A DNA stretch of 64,000 nucleotides from a virus. Of this stretch, positions 27,001 through 35,335 are shown in pieces. Numbering within the stretch: position 1 is the stretch's first letter; every line of letters starts with the position of its first letter. The stretch is taken from IMG/VR virus record IMGVR_UViG_3300044675_002751, positions 24,090 to 88,089 of that record. One strand, 5' to 3'. The notes under the pieces were generated by a model. That model saw only the letters and a program-made list of their open reading frames with translations, was not told the origin of the DNA and made no database searches. The position numbers were made by a program, and so were the translations under genes.

Positions 27001-27613
27001 TCAGATTGTTGAGCTTCCTTACTACAGCATAGTAGGCACGTTTAACTGGATCCGGATCTGGTATATTCTGTTCTGCCTTTACTCCACCATAAGCTTTAGC
27101 TTCTTGGTTAAATACAGCAAAAGCTGTTTCCGGGGCGGCAACAAAACTAATTTCAGAGTTTAGTAATGCTTTTTTCTTTTCCTCATCCTTTTTTTCAATT
27201 TCTGTGTACCCATCTGTCGGTAGCACACCTGTAGAAGGGTTGCTTTCCTCTATAATTTCAGCCGCTGCTTCATTAGTTGCTAAGGCAGGTTGAAGAAACT
27301 TAGCTACGTTTTGTATGTCAGCATTAAAGTCTGCGTCTAACTGATCAAGCTCAGAAAGATTTACAGCACTTTTTCTCATATGAGCTTTACTATCTTCAAA
27401 CATAGCATAGCTCAGTAGCAACATACTTGGCATATGCTGTATGTAGTCCATAGCATTTGCCTGCTCTGCACCAGCATCAACGAGTGTTTTATACAAGTCT
27501 CGGATAGCTTGTAAAGCATTAAAATTATCACCACGATTTTTAGAAGCAATGACTGCTCCGTGTACAACACCAAATAGTGATGATATCTGATCTTCTGATA
27601 ATCTACAAGCCAT
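18014..27613 (-). CDS. crAss-like virion RNA polymerase with fused zincin-like domain
   Basis: 3199 residues. The catalytic double-psi barrel carries GVRIPVQGLNS (2133-2143) and the metal-binding loop SGADFDIDKL, with DFDID at 2174-2178. This is the motif of the single-chain virion RNA polymerase described for the crAss-like Cellulophaga phage phi14:2. That enzyme is packaged, ejected with the DNA and transcribes early genes. Here it is over 1000 residues longer than the roughly 2200 I recall for that protein. The extra N-terminal part holds a zincin motif, YHEGWHAF (HEGWH 687-691), followed about 55 residues later by LEEFMAED, a plausible third zinc ligand. Regions before the zincin show no motif I know. 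It is flanked by another giant cargo protein on each side with gaps of 3 and 17 bases, so all are co-transcribed. Confidence 0.9.
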   Translation of the reverse strand: MACRLSEDQISSLFGVVHGAVIASKNRGDNFNALQAIRDLYKTLVDAGAEQANAMDYIQHMPSMLLLSYAMFEDSKAHMRKSAVNLSELDQLDADFNADIQNVAKFLQPALATNEAAAEIIEESNPSTGVLPTDGYTEIEKKDEEKKKALLNSEISFVAAPETAFAVFNQEAKAYGGVKAEQNIPDPDPVKRAYYAVVRKLNNLMSQYNRPTADKLTLGNVTGIYLRLIPASMIPFDQLQEADKQYYSTDDAAGTPFAKTAQQKMEQRDKGDETYLVFSDKQGNILYFDQQGTPVEKDKGVIAYGKMRRPYTPSKSNEAKGQVAGQRMVGRVQTVADLVRKGFGTVEELTKERNQEMDVLEKSRQFIISNPSQVLLFSVSPGKNGYVKEDFSKKNSISSIELPEGFKPWISNQETGILINGGVYFNVPDYEFPLLIRRPKFQNIPSLVPNLADMIFNADVSNIDKIKTLKQFTFSNDTNIFEIDGKLMIKQGGETFEVTAENKDKFVTNLNTQTVNINKDLVGTTFNMPVNLDGKVTLQPERYNNFLADNFYTNLAKNEEGKIVSLNAYNTIFPTAETQKKIFGEVKVQPKEQTSSLEQSTPTDTPVSAFKALLDRTDFSLKKSLLLDSTATKEQIDAAEKWYNNSPLSKIVPFQVMFNVVNSNALAEFTVSGITLWSGSNFTDLYHEGWHAFSQMFLTKEQKKALYNEARKLTGSFKTADGRTVKFSAATDMQLEEFMAEDFRKYVLSDRKNVINGRPVRNSLFRKIWNFLKQLFSGYSFKDIAADRTAVKGIQELYDKLYIGDINDYTPSIKNVQFGVLNKGMEAVDPKVDESLNYQDSITLVETIDSLIASTLSDYKFSIGSIFTRPELIGPLYEIDIKNKLEKLREDLVDKPAAARILDFALANWGDFSKVAKGEQTTGVIAFHKKRSSYFTFEDRVVDMDGYDQSVNEEAAEVKDTENPLAKTEQQMREEYGQNAFERKGNELSVRELASNEIVYLIKSLPQVDRKGNPVLNALGVPKLVDFNKTWSIVINTVAGSNTTNQMYGKLSEASQRFPELKALVDRMRNPLDHTQTKNWPYMKIWINFFRDFSVYRVPIKEGRLISDSEGGFSFEFSEVSPQFRQVEKTFVSQFQGMPRGAYINKSAAGNELNTKQVIKDFPYYQIFGKDNIIINEEKALQFLRSIGFFLTDNNAIREQIRDNYKSIGFLYNAVKWMAEKNQMPSNPINALRKAGPKGGESSNVNKILSIEAQDSGKYTNNAVTNVNGDIVYDLSLNNSITKLLNDINNPELDYSVDEDDSLDKDNPTKKRGLVQYAHLQHLDFRRNPHAKYAILLNSMFSIPSGKLVDMANKNKRIADGTNLSSGFVTMNIVNLDGIKSVIETIAGGQSVQSGIKTTNLDPASKFLFDIHTMLGQGIMELPRHASKSTAYGISVSKINSPFNTKDTRHLYISPGHFYEKEGGAKGNWLSHSVDLLLPKIAAEMERMAIIKQGQVPNIPGFNERGQEFMMFDDILINTKEQLKKMANADDSLSVINAPEIKQKITDDIRVYLNGLFEENMKFFQEMPFISPELLHSSRDGKDIASYIRKDVSVAVGEDQTAMLQDVAIKAFTVNALIHNMEMVSLFYGDLALYNHNKEEFHKRNASIGSTGRIFASDEAVNQFINNLGRGYARAIGANERSFDGTIRTAVFKDNNVPSVYYKEYLEALTEKYSKEEAIKILEPYEKMTEGDGQGWITFDAYRILSILEGAWSEKQNDLYNRIIAGEQVDPAEITEFFPTKKFQYAGPVKTEKLHVQGFHKFSLVPLIPSLVKGTNMEVFHDNLVKQGVDYALFESGSKLATITSNGKPDSLYENDDYNNRVVKPWNEGEPTYTPNDIFIQYLKDQVDIQSTWKNKTVFSTQLRKLIINDTFKQGFALTGDFDKLVKDFEGLLEEMQEYKKQELLKQVGWKENASGELTGSMRSLLEFVAREMERLELPEHEIDFVRESLESGSFTDLSFSLNAEKIEKMLNNIVVKRLVKQKMNGEMLVQVSGAGFESRNRYTNPSEEEIKKYRGTNDLPTYRPGEKDKNGKRGKTTAMKVKISLKGDYYKLLNLKHNDGQKIGTRERLNEMIKDDQWLDKGDNRKMITMVGVRIPVQGLNSMEFMEVYEFLPEEAGSIIVPPAEIVAKSGADFDIDKLTIFQPNIGIKINRDKSKGKIKELSTKYPDLDFSMDNINIILDAAENDFSVYELTEDEQKVYKVLLQEATDELPTYIKGKGLKSSENKVVEKIREILEHPDNFDALIRPNNTDLVKGVADELASENIQGYDPFAVKTGKPRTAIIKGKETKVISPTRVLEPRYNMFVHDRTNIGKKTLGIGAVDNAYSSIFKRVGARLEKTYTHYNFNKETGQIDLSKKPQVRPINIRMKHNTMTEKGEEYISLSDINTVTMDKVSDLIGQLMNGWVDIEKDAWIFNINGNNIAGPVLLFMLEAGVDFRTAAYFVSQPLVVDYIKEMYKVESPFYNAANPENQASSQKGLRKFGIKKDFYTRLGIGALTKDGNLTNDLLYKAIENFNKNRTYDVASLEKVIKSKDRNSPEAIAGLLHFIELEEVTKQLTNIKLTVNVDTAPSKSLFAATERLDKIEGLEYVDAVPENMKDKILTDSPISSFLVQKFQLGILKPLMQLRGDAQINSFLLSKVKSRSFATAFPIAEKFVATFHNDLPMYLLQNYLKGVDINNIKEYKGLSVKQALPVKNVQLRQGAFVKDGVMYLDFNQIESDFNTKAFAGQGYKSQGLATVDAETFNMGGNYQNLQEYIHFVMEREHLRSITPVGNESREVYEQKLATRALELSFNFYHMLKAPGVSIADQFLAIKAKYPQLAEQYMIFDQLGYVNEGAKADSEGNVVQSNNKKLKTLKLTSSRTDKDLANVLHENLVRLADPMTVKVENPVQNAEISRFFNRMIVAEYIRAGATKSSNNLASILPKDTLLKLMAEPLKEITEMKDKSKLLNDYFKRFTDIWNTSNSSTRQRFRNYLYTPDVSSVSTSSTDGTQLTKNIQGLFVYPSIAGAGSAKALLEKNSSIMLVYPNFKDSKDVFGVMQKANNSISFPITQDGKKVLSDETFEENAKMINDAITAIETQYENGNEVAFPEQGLTVVNGKDMLAAAPRTKNYMVLELYKRLNYVMPGSETDAALRKQMQSNQDITDEMVDEFMKKCFGE

Positions 27614-27616
27614 TGC

Positions 27617-30600
27617 TTACTTTGTTTTACATCCTAGGTTCTGAAGAAGATTGTTAAGATTTTGCTGGTTATCTGTACCTGCAGCTTTAGCCGCATTCTC
27701 TCCTGCTTGTTTTACTGCAGCAGAATTTTGTGTAAATGCACTTTTAGTATCCTGTGAAGCCTCGACTTCTTTTTTATCTTGCGGGGTTATTTCTATATCT
27801 GGGGTGGGTTCCATAGAGACAGCTTTACCAGGTTCAACATTAGAGATTTTCTGAGACAGGTCTTTGGCAGCAATAACTTCTGCAACACTCTGTGAACTAC
27901 CGGCAATCTTTACACTTACTTCGTTATTGTTTACAGATTTTACAAAGCCTTTTCTACCGTCTACAAATGTAACTATATCACCTTTCTGTAGATCTTTTGG
28001 GGATATGTTCTGTAGAAGTTCTCCACGTCTTTTAGCAAGCATTGTAGTTATATCTTTACTCTTAGCTTGACCAGTAGAGATAAGCTCAATAAGATCTATT
28101 GTAATTGGTTTACTATCTGCTTTAGATAAATCAGGAAGGTCTTTAATAGAAGATACAGAATCTATAAGTTCCTGAGCTTTTTGAGAACCTGTTTTTTCTG
28201 CAGGTCCAGGCTTTTCTGTTTCATCTACTTCAGGAGTAGTTTCAGCAGGTTTAGCTCCTTCTAAAGCAGCTAGTTCTGCGTTATATTTAGTATTTAAAGC
28301 ATCAACTGCATCTTGATACTTTTTAATGTAAGTAGTTTCATCTACTCCAAGTTTCTTAGCATCATCCTTTAAATTAGCCTGGTTAGGAAGCTGCCACTTA
28401 TTAGTACTGGCATTCCAAAATGATTTACTAACTAAGTAATTATTGTCTCTATCTACAATAGCAGCAATCTTTTCATTCTTATCTGCATACGCAAATAGAC
28501 CATTGCCTAAATCTATATAAACACCGTTAGGTAGTGCTTGAGATAAAGGAATGCTGCCTGAGATTGTACCATATAGTGTTTTTTCTATATCAGCTTTCTT
28601 ATCAGAAACTTGTGTAACAACAGGTTCTGTACGAGCTGTTCCTTGTGCTTGTGCAAGAGGAGAATCGTTAGGTTGAAGAACAGCCGTTGTAGTACTTGTT
28701 GTGGCTGGCGTAGCTGCTGCTGCAGGTTGAGCTTTTCCTTTGTTAAACTGAGCTTTAATCCTAGCAGCTCTTGGGGAAATACGTACAAACTCATCAAAGC
28801 TCATTTCTGAACCATACTCTTCTATGTATTGATTATAAGCGTCCTCAAGTTTAAGTTGAAGTTCAGGATCTAAAACTTCTGCAGCAGGTGTCGTAGTACT
28901 AGTAGTATCAGCTGGTTTAGAGTCTTGAGTAGCTACTGGTTTTTCAACAACTGGGTCAGCTGTAACAGGAGGAGCATCATCTCTAATCTGATCATCTATT
29001 TCCAAAATAGCCTGTACTGCAGCATACTTAGGTGAACTAGGATCCAGATCTTTTAATGTACCAGCATCAATAAACGTAGTAGGTTTTTTACCTGTACGTA
29101 CGAACTCTTGAAGTTCTTCAGGATCCAACATTACTCCCTGAGCAGTTATTGCTTTAATAAGCTCATTCATTTCCATAATACGCTGACCACGCTCTATACG
29201 GGTAGCTGTGTCTGCTTCTCTATTTTGAAACAAGTCCGTTAACTTAGCATTTAATCTTTCAGCATGCTTAAAAAGATTACCAGGGTCCAGTAGGTTATTA
29301 ACTATTTGATTATAATTACGAGCATTACTATTTAGATTATAGTAGTCTAATAGTTTTACAAAAGAGTCATCAATCTTATCATCAAATACGTAATCACTAT
29401 TTACAGCAGCTATCTGCTTTAAATAAGCTTTATAACTTTCTTTTAAAGGATCAATAGTGTCTTGTCCAAACTGTATAATAATCTGACCGTTCTCTTCTAC
29501 CTCAGTAGTGTTTGCTTTTTCAAGATGGGTACGAAGCTTATCTCTATAATCCATTAACCGGTCAAGTCTTTCTTTCTTTTGCTCTCCTAGTTTCTTTTGT
29601 TCAGGTTCTGTAATTGCCTGGTAGGATTTAACTTCTTTGTCAAGAAGAGATATTTCATTATCAAGAACATCTAAACTTGTAAGGACAGTAAAGTCTGATG
29701 AAGAAGCTTTTGATACAGGACGGTTGCTAGCAAGATCACTATATAAACCATTCATTCTTTGTAACGAACGGTCAAAGTTATACTGAGAAGCAATAGCTGT
29801 TTTCTTTGCTGCTTCAAATGCTCTGAAGGCAATAGCTTCCTGAGTAAACTCAGGAGTGCCTTTCTTTATCTTGTTAGGTGTAAATGGATTCTTAAACTGC
29901 TTACTGATAGTATCATATCTATGTTTTATTTCTTCAGCACGTGATATGATCTCTTGAAGTTTCTCTGTATTTTTAGCTGACTCAGGTGTACCAAGAAAAT
30001 TAGCAAGTTCTTTACTATCAAGTTTAGAAAGTTCCTTGTAGTTATCTATTAATCCTTCAAATGTTCCGTTGTCCAGAGCAGTAAAGATGTGGTCAAACAT
30101 CTTTAAATCTTTAGCATCCTGGAATGTTTTAGCATCCCCTGCAGCCTCAGCTTGGTTCATCACATCTGAAGTGTGTTTCTGTACAACAGCACTCTCGTTA
30201 GTAGAACTAAAATATTTAAGAGGATTTTTATAAAGTTCATTTAACCCATCAATAGCTTCTTGACGTGTTTTCTGTTTGTTAGCTTTAAATTCAGCATACT
30301 TTTTTGGCTGAGCCACTCTATAATAAATACTAGGTACATCTTTAAGGAAAAGATTCTGAGCTTTTCCCATAAACCCTCCCATAAGAAATCCTGAAGCAAA
30401 AGTGTCTAGTCCACGAGTAGACGTAAATTCTTTACTGATTGCATCCCACGCATGACCAGCAGCATAATCAAAACCACCTAGTGTAGGATCTTTATATACT
30501 CCATCATAGTATGCACTAACAGCATCTGATGTTACATTCTGTAAGTTTTCCTGAATACCCTCAGCAAAGTTTCTTCTAAAGTAACTTAATCCCATGCCAA

Positions 30601-32029
30601 CATAAGCCTTTGGGTTCATTAAGTTATTTTTAGTACTCTTTACCCATCCGTCCGCCAAGGCATCAAAATATCCTGTTCCCTTCTTAAACCCAACACCTTT
30701 TTGTGCCATCTCAGCTGCCTCATCCAGGGTCTTAAAACCACGGAACTTAAACAGACCGTCAAGCACAACACGGTTGGTCAGGTATATAGTAGGGAAGTTA
30801 ATAGCTGTTACACCATAACCAGTATCTTCTGCTTGCTCATATATTCTTTCAAGATCTTTTCCTTCTGGAGCTTTACCGTTGTCTTTCTCATATTTATCCA
30901 TCAGCTCGTTAATCTTATCTAACCTAGCACTACCACCTTCTAACTTTGATTCAGAAAGTGCCAGATTAAGATCACGCATATCTCTATAGAAAGATCCAAA
31001 TGTCTGCTTAGCTTTAGCTGCATTACTTGCATTACGAATACTTGCAGTACCCCTTGCCATATCTACAACATCATCTGTAGTACGTGTAAGAGGATTTACA
31101 AACTGTAAAGCTCCTTTACCTAAAGTGTAAGCACCAGCTTTTGCTGCTGTATAAAATGTCTTTGCGTCTTGTATTTTAGAAAGAGACTTAGCAAGAGCTA
31201 CTCCTCCGCTTGCAATATTACCTATAGCATTAGTATTGTATCCTTGCTTTACTCCTTTACCAAAACGAGCAAAGTTTGCTGCTGTTCTCATTGCAGCAAT
31301 ACCACCCATTGCACCTTCAGAAACAACGGTTGCACCAAACAATGCAGCTTCTTCAGCTAAAATACTTAAACCAATACCGACTGTATATGCAGAGTTAAGA
31401 GCAAAGTTATTTACCCAAGCTCCTACTCCGGCTAGTCCTCCTTCTCTGCTAGACATCCCTATAGACTGAAGTCTTGCAAAGTTTTCTGCAGTCTGATCAT
31501 CAGGACTAAAAAAATCATCACCTTTTGCTAAACTTGCCATTGATCTATAACCAGATACACCTCCTTCATAAGCTAGTGATCCAAAGACAGAAGCCATACG
31601 ACCATAGTCCTGCCAGATAGTAGTGTTCTTATTAAAGTTCTTTTCGTTATCTACAAAAGGAGAAAAGCCCACCTTGTTAAATGTCTCTTTACCATAGCCT
31701 AGATAACGATCTACGTTTAGTTTCTTAGCATCAAATTCTGCTACCCTAGCTGCTTGAAACTGGTTACGACTTTGATTAGCCATCTGAGCAATACCGCCAC
31801 CTTCTGTTAATCCTTTTAACCACTGACGCTGTATATCTGAACGCTTTTTTAGATCAGCCATAGTTACTGGCTTCTTCTTAGCAGGAGGATCACCAGGATC
31901 AGTTTGGTTATTTTCTAACTCCTGTAAATCAAAAGCACCTAGTGCATCTGTAGGGTCTGTAACACCTCCCAGATCTAGACCAGCACCTATTGCCTGAGTA
32001 TCAAGAGTATTTAATGTATCTACTGCCAT
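27617..32029 (-). CDS. Large internal virion (cargo/ejection) protein, 1470 aa
   Basis: No family recognised by motif. An N-terminal acidic, Asp/Leu-rich region is followed around residues 200-260 by a Gly/Ala-rich hydrophobic stretch (GVGAWVNNFALNSAYTV, SILAEEAALFGATVV) that could insert in a membrane. A long helical, coiled-coil middle and a Thr/Ala/Pro-rich linker (ATPATTSTTTAV) come next. Toward the C-terminus GDIVTFVDGRKGFVKSV looks like a small SH3/KOW-like barrel. Position directly upstream of the RNA polymerase in one operon matches the cargo proteins of crAss-like virions. An ejection-channel or packaging role is inference. Confidence 0.8.
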   Translation of the reverse strand: MAVDTLNTLDTQAIGAGLDLGGVTDPTDALGAFDLQELENNQTDPGDPPAKKKPVTMADLKKRSDIQRQWLKGLTEGGGIAQMANQSRNQFQAARVAEFDAKKLNVDRYLGYGKETFNKVGFSPFVDNEKNFNKNTTIWQDYGRMASVFGSLAYEGGVSGYRSMASLAKGDDFFSPDDQTAENFARLQSIGMSSREGGLAGVGAWVNNFALNSAYTVGIGLSILAEEAALFGATVVSEGAMGGIAAMRTAANFARFGKGVKQGYNTNAIGNIASGGVALAKSLSKIQDAKTFYTAAKAGAYTLGKGALQFVNPLTRTTDDVVDMARGTASIRNASNAAKAKQTFGSFYRDMRDLNLALSESKLEGGSARLDKINELMDKYEKDNGKAPEGKDLERIYEQAEDTGYGVTAINFPTIYLTNRVVLDGLFKFRGFKTLDEAAEMAQKGVGFKKGTGYFDALADGWVKSTKNNLMNPKAYVGMGLSYFRRNFAEGIQENLQNVTSDAVSAYYDGVYKDPTLGGFDYAAGHAWDAISKEFTSTRGLDTFASGFLMGGFMGKAQNLFLKDVPSIYYRVAQPKKYAEFKANKQKTRQEAIDGLNELYKNPLKYFSSTNESAVVQKHTSDVMNQAEAAGDAKTFQDAKDLKMFDHIFTALDNGTFEGLIDNYKELSKLDSKELANFLGTPESAKNTEKLQEIISRAEEIKHRYDTISKQFKNPFTPNKIKKGTPEFTQEAIAFRAFEAAKKTAIASQYNFDRSLQRMNGLYSDLASNRPVSKASSSDFTVLTSLDVLDNEISLLDKEVKSYQAITEPEQKKLGEQKKERLDRLMDYRDKLRTHLEKANTTEVEENGQIIIQFGQDTIDPLKESYKAYLKQIAAVNSDYVFDDKIDDSFVKLLDYYNLNSNARNYNQIVNNLLDPGNLFKHAERLNAKLTDLFQNREADTATRIERGQRIMEMNELIKAITAQGVMLDPEELQEFVRTGKKPTTFIDAGTLKDLDPSSPKYAAVQAILEIDDQIRDDAPPVTADPVVEKPVATQDSKPADTTSTTTPAAEVLDPELQLKLEDAYNQYIEEYGSEMSFDEFVRISPRAARIKAQFNKGKAQPAAAATPATTSTTTAVLQPNDSPLAQAQGTARTEPVVTQVSDKKADIEKTLYGTISGSIPLSQALPNGVYIDLGNGLFAYADKNEKIAAIVDRDNNYLVSKSFWNASTNKWQLPNQANLKDDAKKLGVDETTYIKKYQDAVDALNTKYNAELAALEGAKPAETTPEVDETEKPGPAEKTGSQKAQELIDSVSSIKDLPDLSKADSKPITIDLIELISTGQAKSKDITTMLAKRRGELLQNISPKDLQKGDIVTFVDGRKGFVKSVNNNEVSVKIAGSSQSVAEVIAAKDLSQKISNVEPGKAVSMEPTPDIEITPQDKKEVEASQDTKSAFTQNSAAVKQAGENAAKAAGTDNQQNLNNLLQNLGCKTK

Positions 32030-32030
32030 A

Positions 32031-33899
32031 TTAATTACCAGATAACTGTTTAGGATCTCTGACGCCTTTAAGTTGTGAGTGCTCTCTTATCAACTGCCTG
32101 TTAATTCGGAAGTTCTCAAGAGCTTTCTTATATAGATCTATATCTAACTGATCCAGATCAACGCTCAGATCATGTCTATTTTTAACACCCGGTAAGTCTT
32201 TAATGTCAAATGTGTCCATTTTAGCCGTTTCCAAATTATAAGCAACACCATTTCCAGTGACCACATACTCACCTTTCTTCTTGTCCAATACTATATTATA
32301 GGTCATGCTGCTAGGAATAGTTCTACTAAAAGTACCGTTTCCACTAAGGTTAATCATACCTTCTACAGGAGATATGCTTGTACCTTTCATTGACTGCTTT
32401 CCTATTGTAGTAGTACCACTTACATTCTTTGGTACATAAATTGTAATACCGGATCTAACAAACTTGTGATTTTTACCATCTGAGTCCCTGGCAATGTCTG
32501 GATTGTCTTTTGTTCCAAGATGTCTGTCAAAATAAGAAGAACGCATTTTAATATGATAGGCATGGTAATTTTCATCACCACCGGATATCGGTACAAAAGA
32601 AATATCACCTGTTACACGTTTATCACTATTTTTTTTACGATCAGTGTTTACAATATCATCTTGTAAATCTTGCCAAATTACCTTAACCATATTCTTAGAA
32701 GCCTCATCAGTTTCAGACGGAATCTCAACATTGGTTTCATCTAACTCTCCTTGTGCAAAAAGTACATCATCACTACTAGTAATAACTTTCAGTAGATTAA
32801 TAGTATTTTTCATCTCCTCTTTTACCTGATTATCATCATCAAATGCATCATCCATATCAAACTTATACTGCTGTTTAGAAACAGTTGTTTTGATCCCACC
32901 TGCATTATTATCCATTAAACCTTCTGCTGCTGCTTTAATCTTTCTGGTTTTGGGATTCTTGTTATACTCTTCAAACACTCTTCTTAATACATCGTCATAA
33001 TTCAAATTCTTATATTTGTTAGCAAGTATTTGATACTGAGCTTGCTCAAGCATACCGTAACCTTCTTCACTATTTTGCATTTTAGGTCTAGAGTCTAGTG
33101 GAATCGTTTTACCACTTGAGGACGGAGTTACAACAACTCCATACGGAGTTTTAACACGTTGACCAGGCTTTGCCTCTTGAGCCCATTTACCAGCCATAGG
33201 GTTTGGCATGTCCGTACGCTGCATAAATAAAGATCCACCAAGAGGTTTAGGGTTTTTCTTTCTCCACTCTTCTAATTCTGTATTTATTAAATTAGCCTGG
33301 TATTGTTTTATATCTTTTATAGCCTGATTACGATTCTTAAATTGTCCGTCATCAGTTAACAATAGTTTATGCCAACCGTTGACTTTCATCTTAGCATCAA
33401 CATTAATAGCTGCATTTTTAATATCACCGAACATTATCTTATTTGCCTCAGCTATATATCCAAAATCATCATCTACTCTCTTTTGTAACTTAAGTAATTC
33501 AACAGCCTGGTCGTCATCAATGTCTGGATTTGTAGCAGCCATCTTAGCCTGCTCGTATAGCTGATCACCATATTTTTCTATGAGAGCTGGTATTTGATCT
33601 AAGTTTTCAATAGGTTTCCCTTTTATTTTAGGTAAACCCTGTGATAGCTGAAATGCTTGAACAACATAGTTACTTAAATCTTCATTGTATGCTTTATACT
33701 GATTTTGAAGATATTTATTATTTACTTCATACAAAGGAGTTTCATCTTTCTTCTGATTCTTTTCAACATAAATATGCCCACCCATCATAGAAGTCACCCT
33801 AACACCATCATCTTTTGATGTTGTTGCTGTTTCTTTAGTAGATTTGGTAGCACCTTTTATTGGATCTTCTCCCCCATCAAATGTTTGCATATCTTCCAT
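32031..33899 (-). CDS. Putative virion cargo protein, 622 aa
   Basis: Second gene of the cargo unit, one base from its downstream neighbour. The first 130 residues are Lys/Asp/Thr-rich and include FDGGED near the N-terminus; residues 50-250 are helical; residues about 410-560 look beta-rich (VTGDISFVPISGG, GINLSG-type strands, YVVTGNGVAYNLET). No enzymatic motif seen. Its place between the 473-residue and 1470-residue genes suggests a structural or scaffolding partner of the packaged RNA polymerase. Function otherwise unknown. Confidence 0.8.
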   Translation of the reverse strand: MEDMQTFDGGEDPIKGATKSTKETATTSKDDGVRVTSMMGGHIYVEKNQKKDETPLYEVNNKYLQNQYKAYNEDLSNYVVQAFQLSQGLPKIKGKPIENLDQIPALIEKYGDQLYEQAKMAATNPDIDDDQAVELLKLQKRVDDDFGYIAEANKIMFGDIKNAAINVDAKMKVNGWHKLLLTDDGQFKNRNQAIKDIKQYQANLINTELEEWRKKNPKPLGGSLFMQRTDMPNPMAGKWAQEAKPGQRVKTPYGVVVTPSSSGKTIPLDSRPKMQNSEEGYGMLEQAQYQILANKYKNLNYDDVLRRVFEEYNKNPKTRKIKAAAEGLMDNNAGGIKTTVSKQQYKFDMDDAFDDDNQVKEEMKNTINLLKVITSSDDVLFAQGELDETNVEIPSETDEASKNMVKVIWQDLQDDIVNTDRKKNSDKRVTGDISFVPISGGDENYHAYHIKMRSSYFDRHLGTKDNPDIARDSDGKNHKFVRSGITIYVPKNVSGTTTIGKQSMKGTSISPVEGMINLSGNGTFSRTIPSSMTYNIVLDKKKGEYVVTGNGVAYNLETAKMDTFDIKDLPGVKNRHDLSVDLDQLDIDLYKKALENFRINRQLIREHSQLKGVRDPKQLSGN

Positions 33900-33910
33900 A
33901 CAGTTCTTTT

Positions 33911-35332
33911 TTACTGACCTCCTTTATTTACATCACGAGAATCAAGATCAGAATTGTTTTGATCAACACCACCATTTATAATAGCATTCTGACTATTCTG
34001 CTTTTGCTCTTTTTGATTTCTTTCTTTTTTTTCTTTTTCAGTCTCAGGTTTATTACTTGAGTTAGGTTTAATACCTCTTTTAATCTGCTCATCCATAAAT
34101 AGGACTTTATTAAACTGCCTTAGATTTTCTAAAGTGATAGAACGATTTAAAGCTAGCTGGCTATTAAGTTTAGCCATATATTGAGGATCAGCTTTTGCAA
34201 TAGATTCTGCATCTTTGTATGCTAAGAGTCTAGCTATCTTATCAGCCTTATCTGTATAACTTGCAAATACTACAGCATTATCTACAGCTGTTCTTAAGTC
34301 ATCAATATTAGTAAGATCTGCTGTATTTAGTACGGTGCTTTCATTTCTACTGTTTTCTGCAGCTTCTTCTGCAGCTTGAAGTCTACTTACATCCTCTAAA
34401 TACTTCTTATGCTCATCACTACCAGGTATAATACCACGAGTTGTAATAACTTTTTCCCAAGAGTCTTTACGAGCTCTCAGATCTTTTACTTCTTGTGAAT
34501 CTGCAACTACCTGGTCTTTCTGCACCTTACCTAGTTGAGAGTATATCTCTTTTAAATACTCTCTTTCTGCAGCTTGTTCACTACCATAAACTGCAGCATT
34601 AGCTTTCATAAAGTCCCTACGCTGTACATAAGCCTCAGCTCTCATCATGTCCTTAATAGCTGGGTCACTAGCAAAGAGTGTATTTACCATAGACTGTGTA
34701 AGTGGTAAAGCAATATCACCATTCTTCTTGGTCCAGATGTACCCACCATCTCTAACATCTTGTTTAACACTTATACCCATTTCCTTATACATCTTAGTGG
34801 CAACACCCATAAGATCAACATTAGGAATATACTTAGGAGTGTTCATAGAAAGAGCACTAGCTCTATCTGCATTCTTAAACTCTTCAGCTTGGTATTGCAA
34901 ATATTTCATCCCAGTGTCCCAATATTGACGCCTAGTTTCAGGATTAGATGATGTACGCATTTGTTCAGCGTCACTAGCTGTCTGATAATAGCTTTTCGTC
35001 CAAAGAATATCTTTTATAATATCCTTGTCATTTTGCAATGGCTCAAACAAGTTTAATGCATACTCCTGGTTCTGAACTAAAGACAGATCCATGGTGCTAG
35101 CATTCTTTAAACTTTCTGAAATCTCTTTTAGGTAGGCATCACGTCTTTCTATATTACCATCACGCATTAAAGGTGACTGAAACACTGAATCATAAATTGA
35201 CTTTACTTTACGTGCACCCTCTGCATATGCGGTACTTCTGAGCATAAGACCACGCTCAACTCTATTCCAATCAGGTTTAAAGTTGGGCTGCTTTGGGAAG
35301 ACATCAGTAATACCAGGTAAGTATGTTGCCAT
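33911..35332 (-). CDS. Putative virion cargo protein, helical, 473 aa
   Basis: First gene of the 25-kb cargo unit. Nearly all helical, with coiled-coil-like stretches (RDAYLKEISESLKNA, KKYLEDVSRLQAAEEAAE) and a Lys/Gln/Asn-rich disordered tail. No motif recognised. Its start codon lies only 3 bases downstream of the TGTAGAAC motif at 35336-35343, and a terminator sits just upstream of that, so this start marks the beginning of a transcript. If transcription begins within the motif the mRNA would be almost leaderless. Confidence 0.8.
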   Translation of the reverse strand: MATYLPGITDVFPKQPNFKPDWNRVERGLMLRSTAYAEGARKVKSIYDSVFQSPLMRDGNIERRDAYLKEISESLKNASTMDLSLVQNQEYALNLFEPLQNDKDIIKDILWTKSYYQTASDAEQMRTSSNPETRRQYWDTGMKYLQYQAEEFKNADRASALSMNTPKYIPNVDLMGVATKMYKEMGISVKQDVRDGGYIWTKKNGDIALPLTQSMVNTLFASDPAIKDMMRAEAYVQRRDFMKANAAVYGSEQAAEREYLKEIYSQLGKVQKDQVVADSQEVKDLRARKDSWEKVITTRGIIPGSDEHKKYLEDVSRLQAAEEAAENSRNESTVLNTADLTNIDDLRTAVDNAVVFASYTDKADKIARLLAYKDAESIAKADPQYMAKLNSQLALNRSITLENLRQFNKVLFMDEQIKRGIKPNSSNKPETEKEKKERNQKEQKQNSQNAIINGGVDQNNSDLDSRDVNKGGQ

Positions 35333-35335
35333 AAG

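Noticed and set aside
10482-27613. Stop-codon reassignment or programmed frameshift in the giant genes
   Set aside because: Both giant frames are fully open with standard stops and plausible domain order; no need for recoding, although some crAss-like phages do reassign stops.
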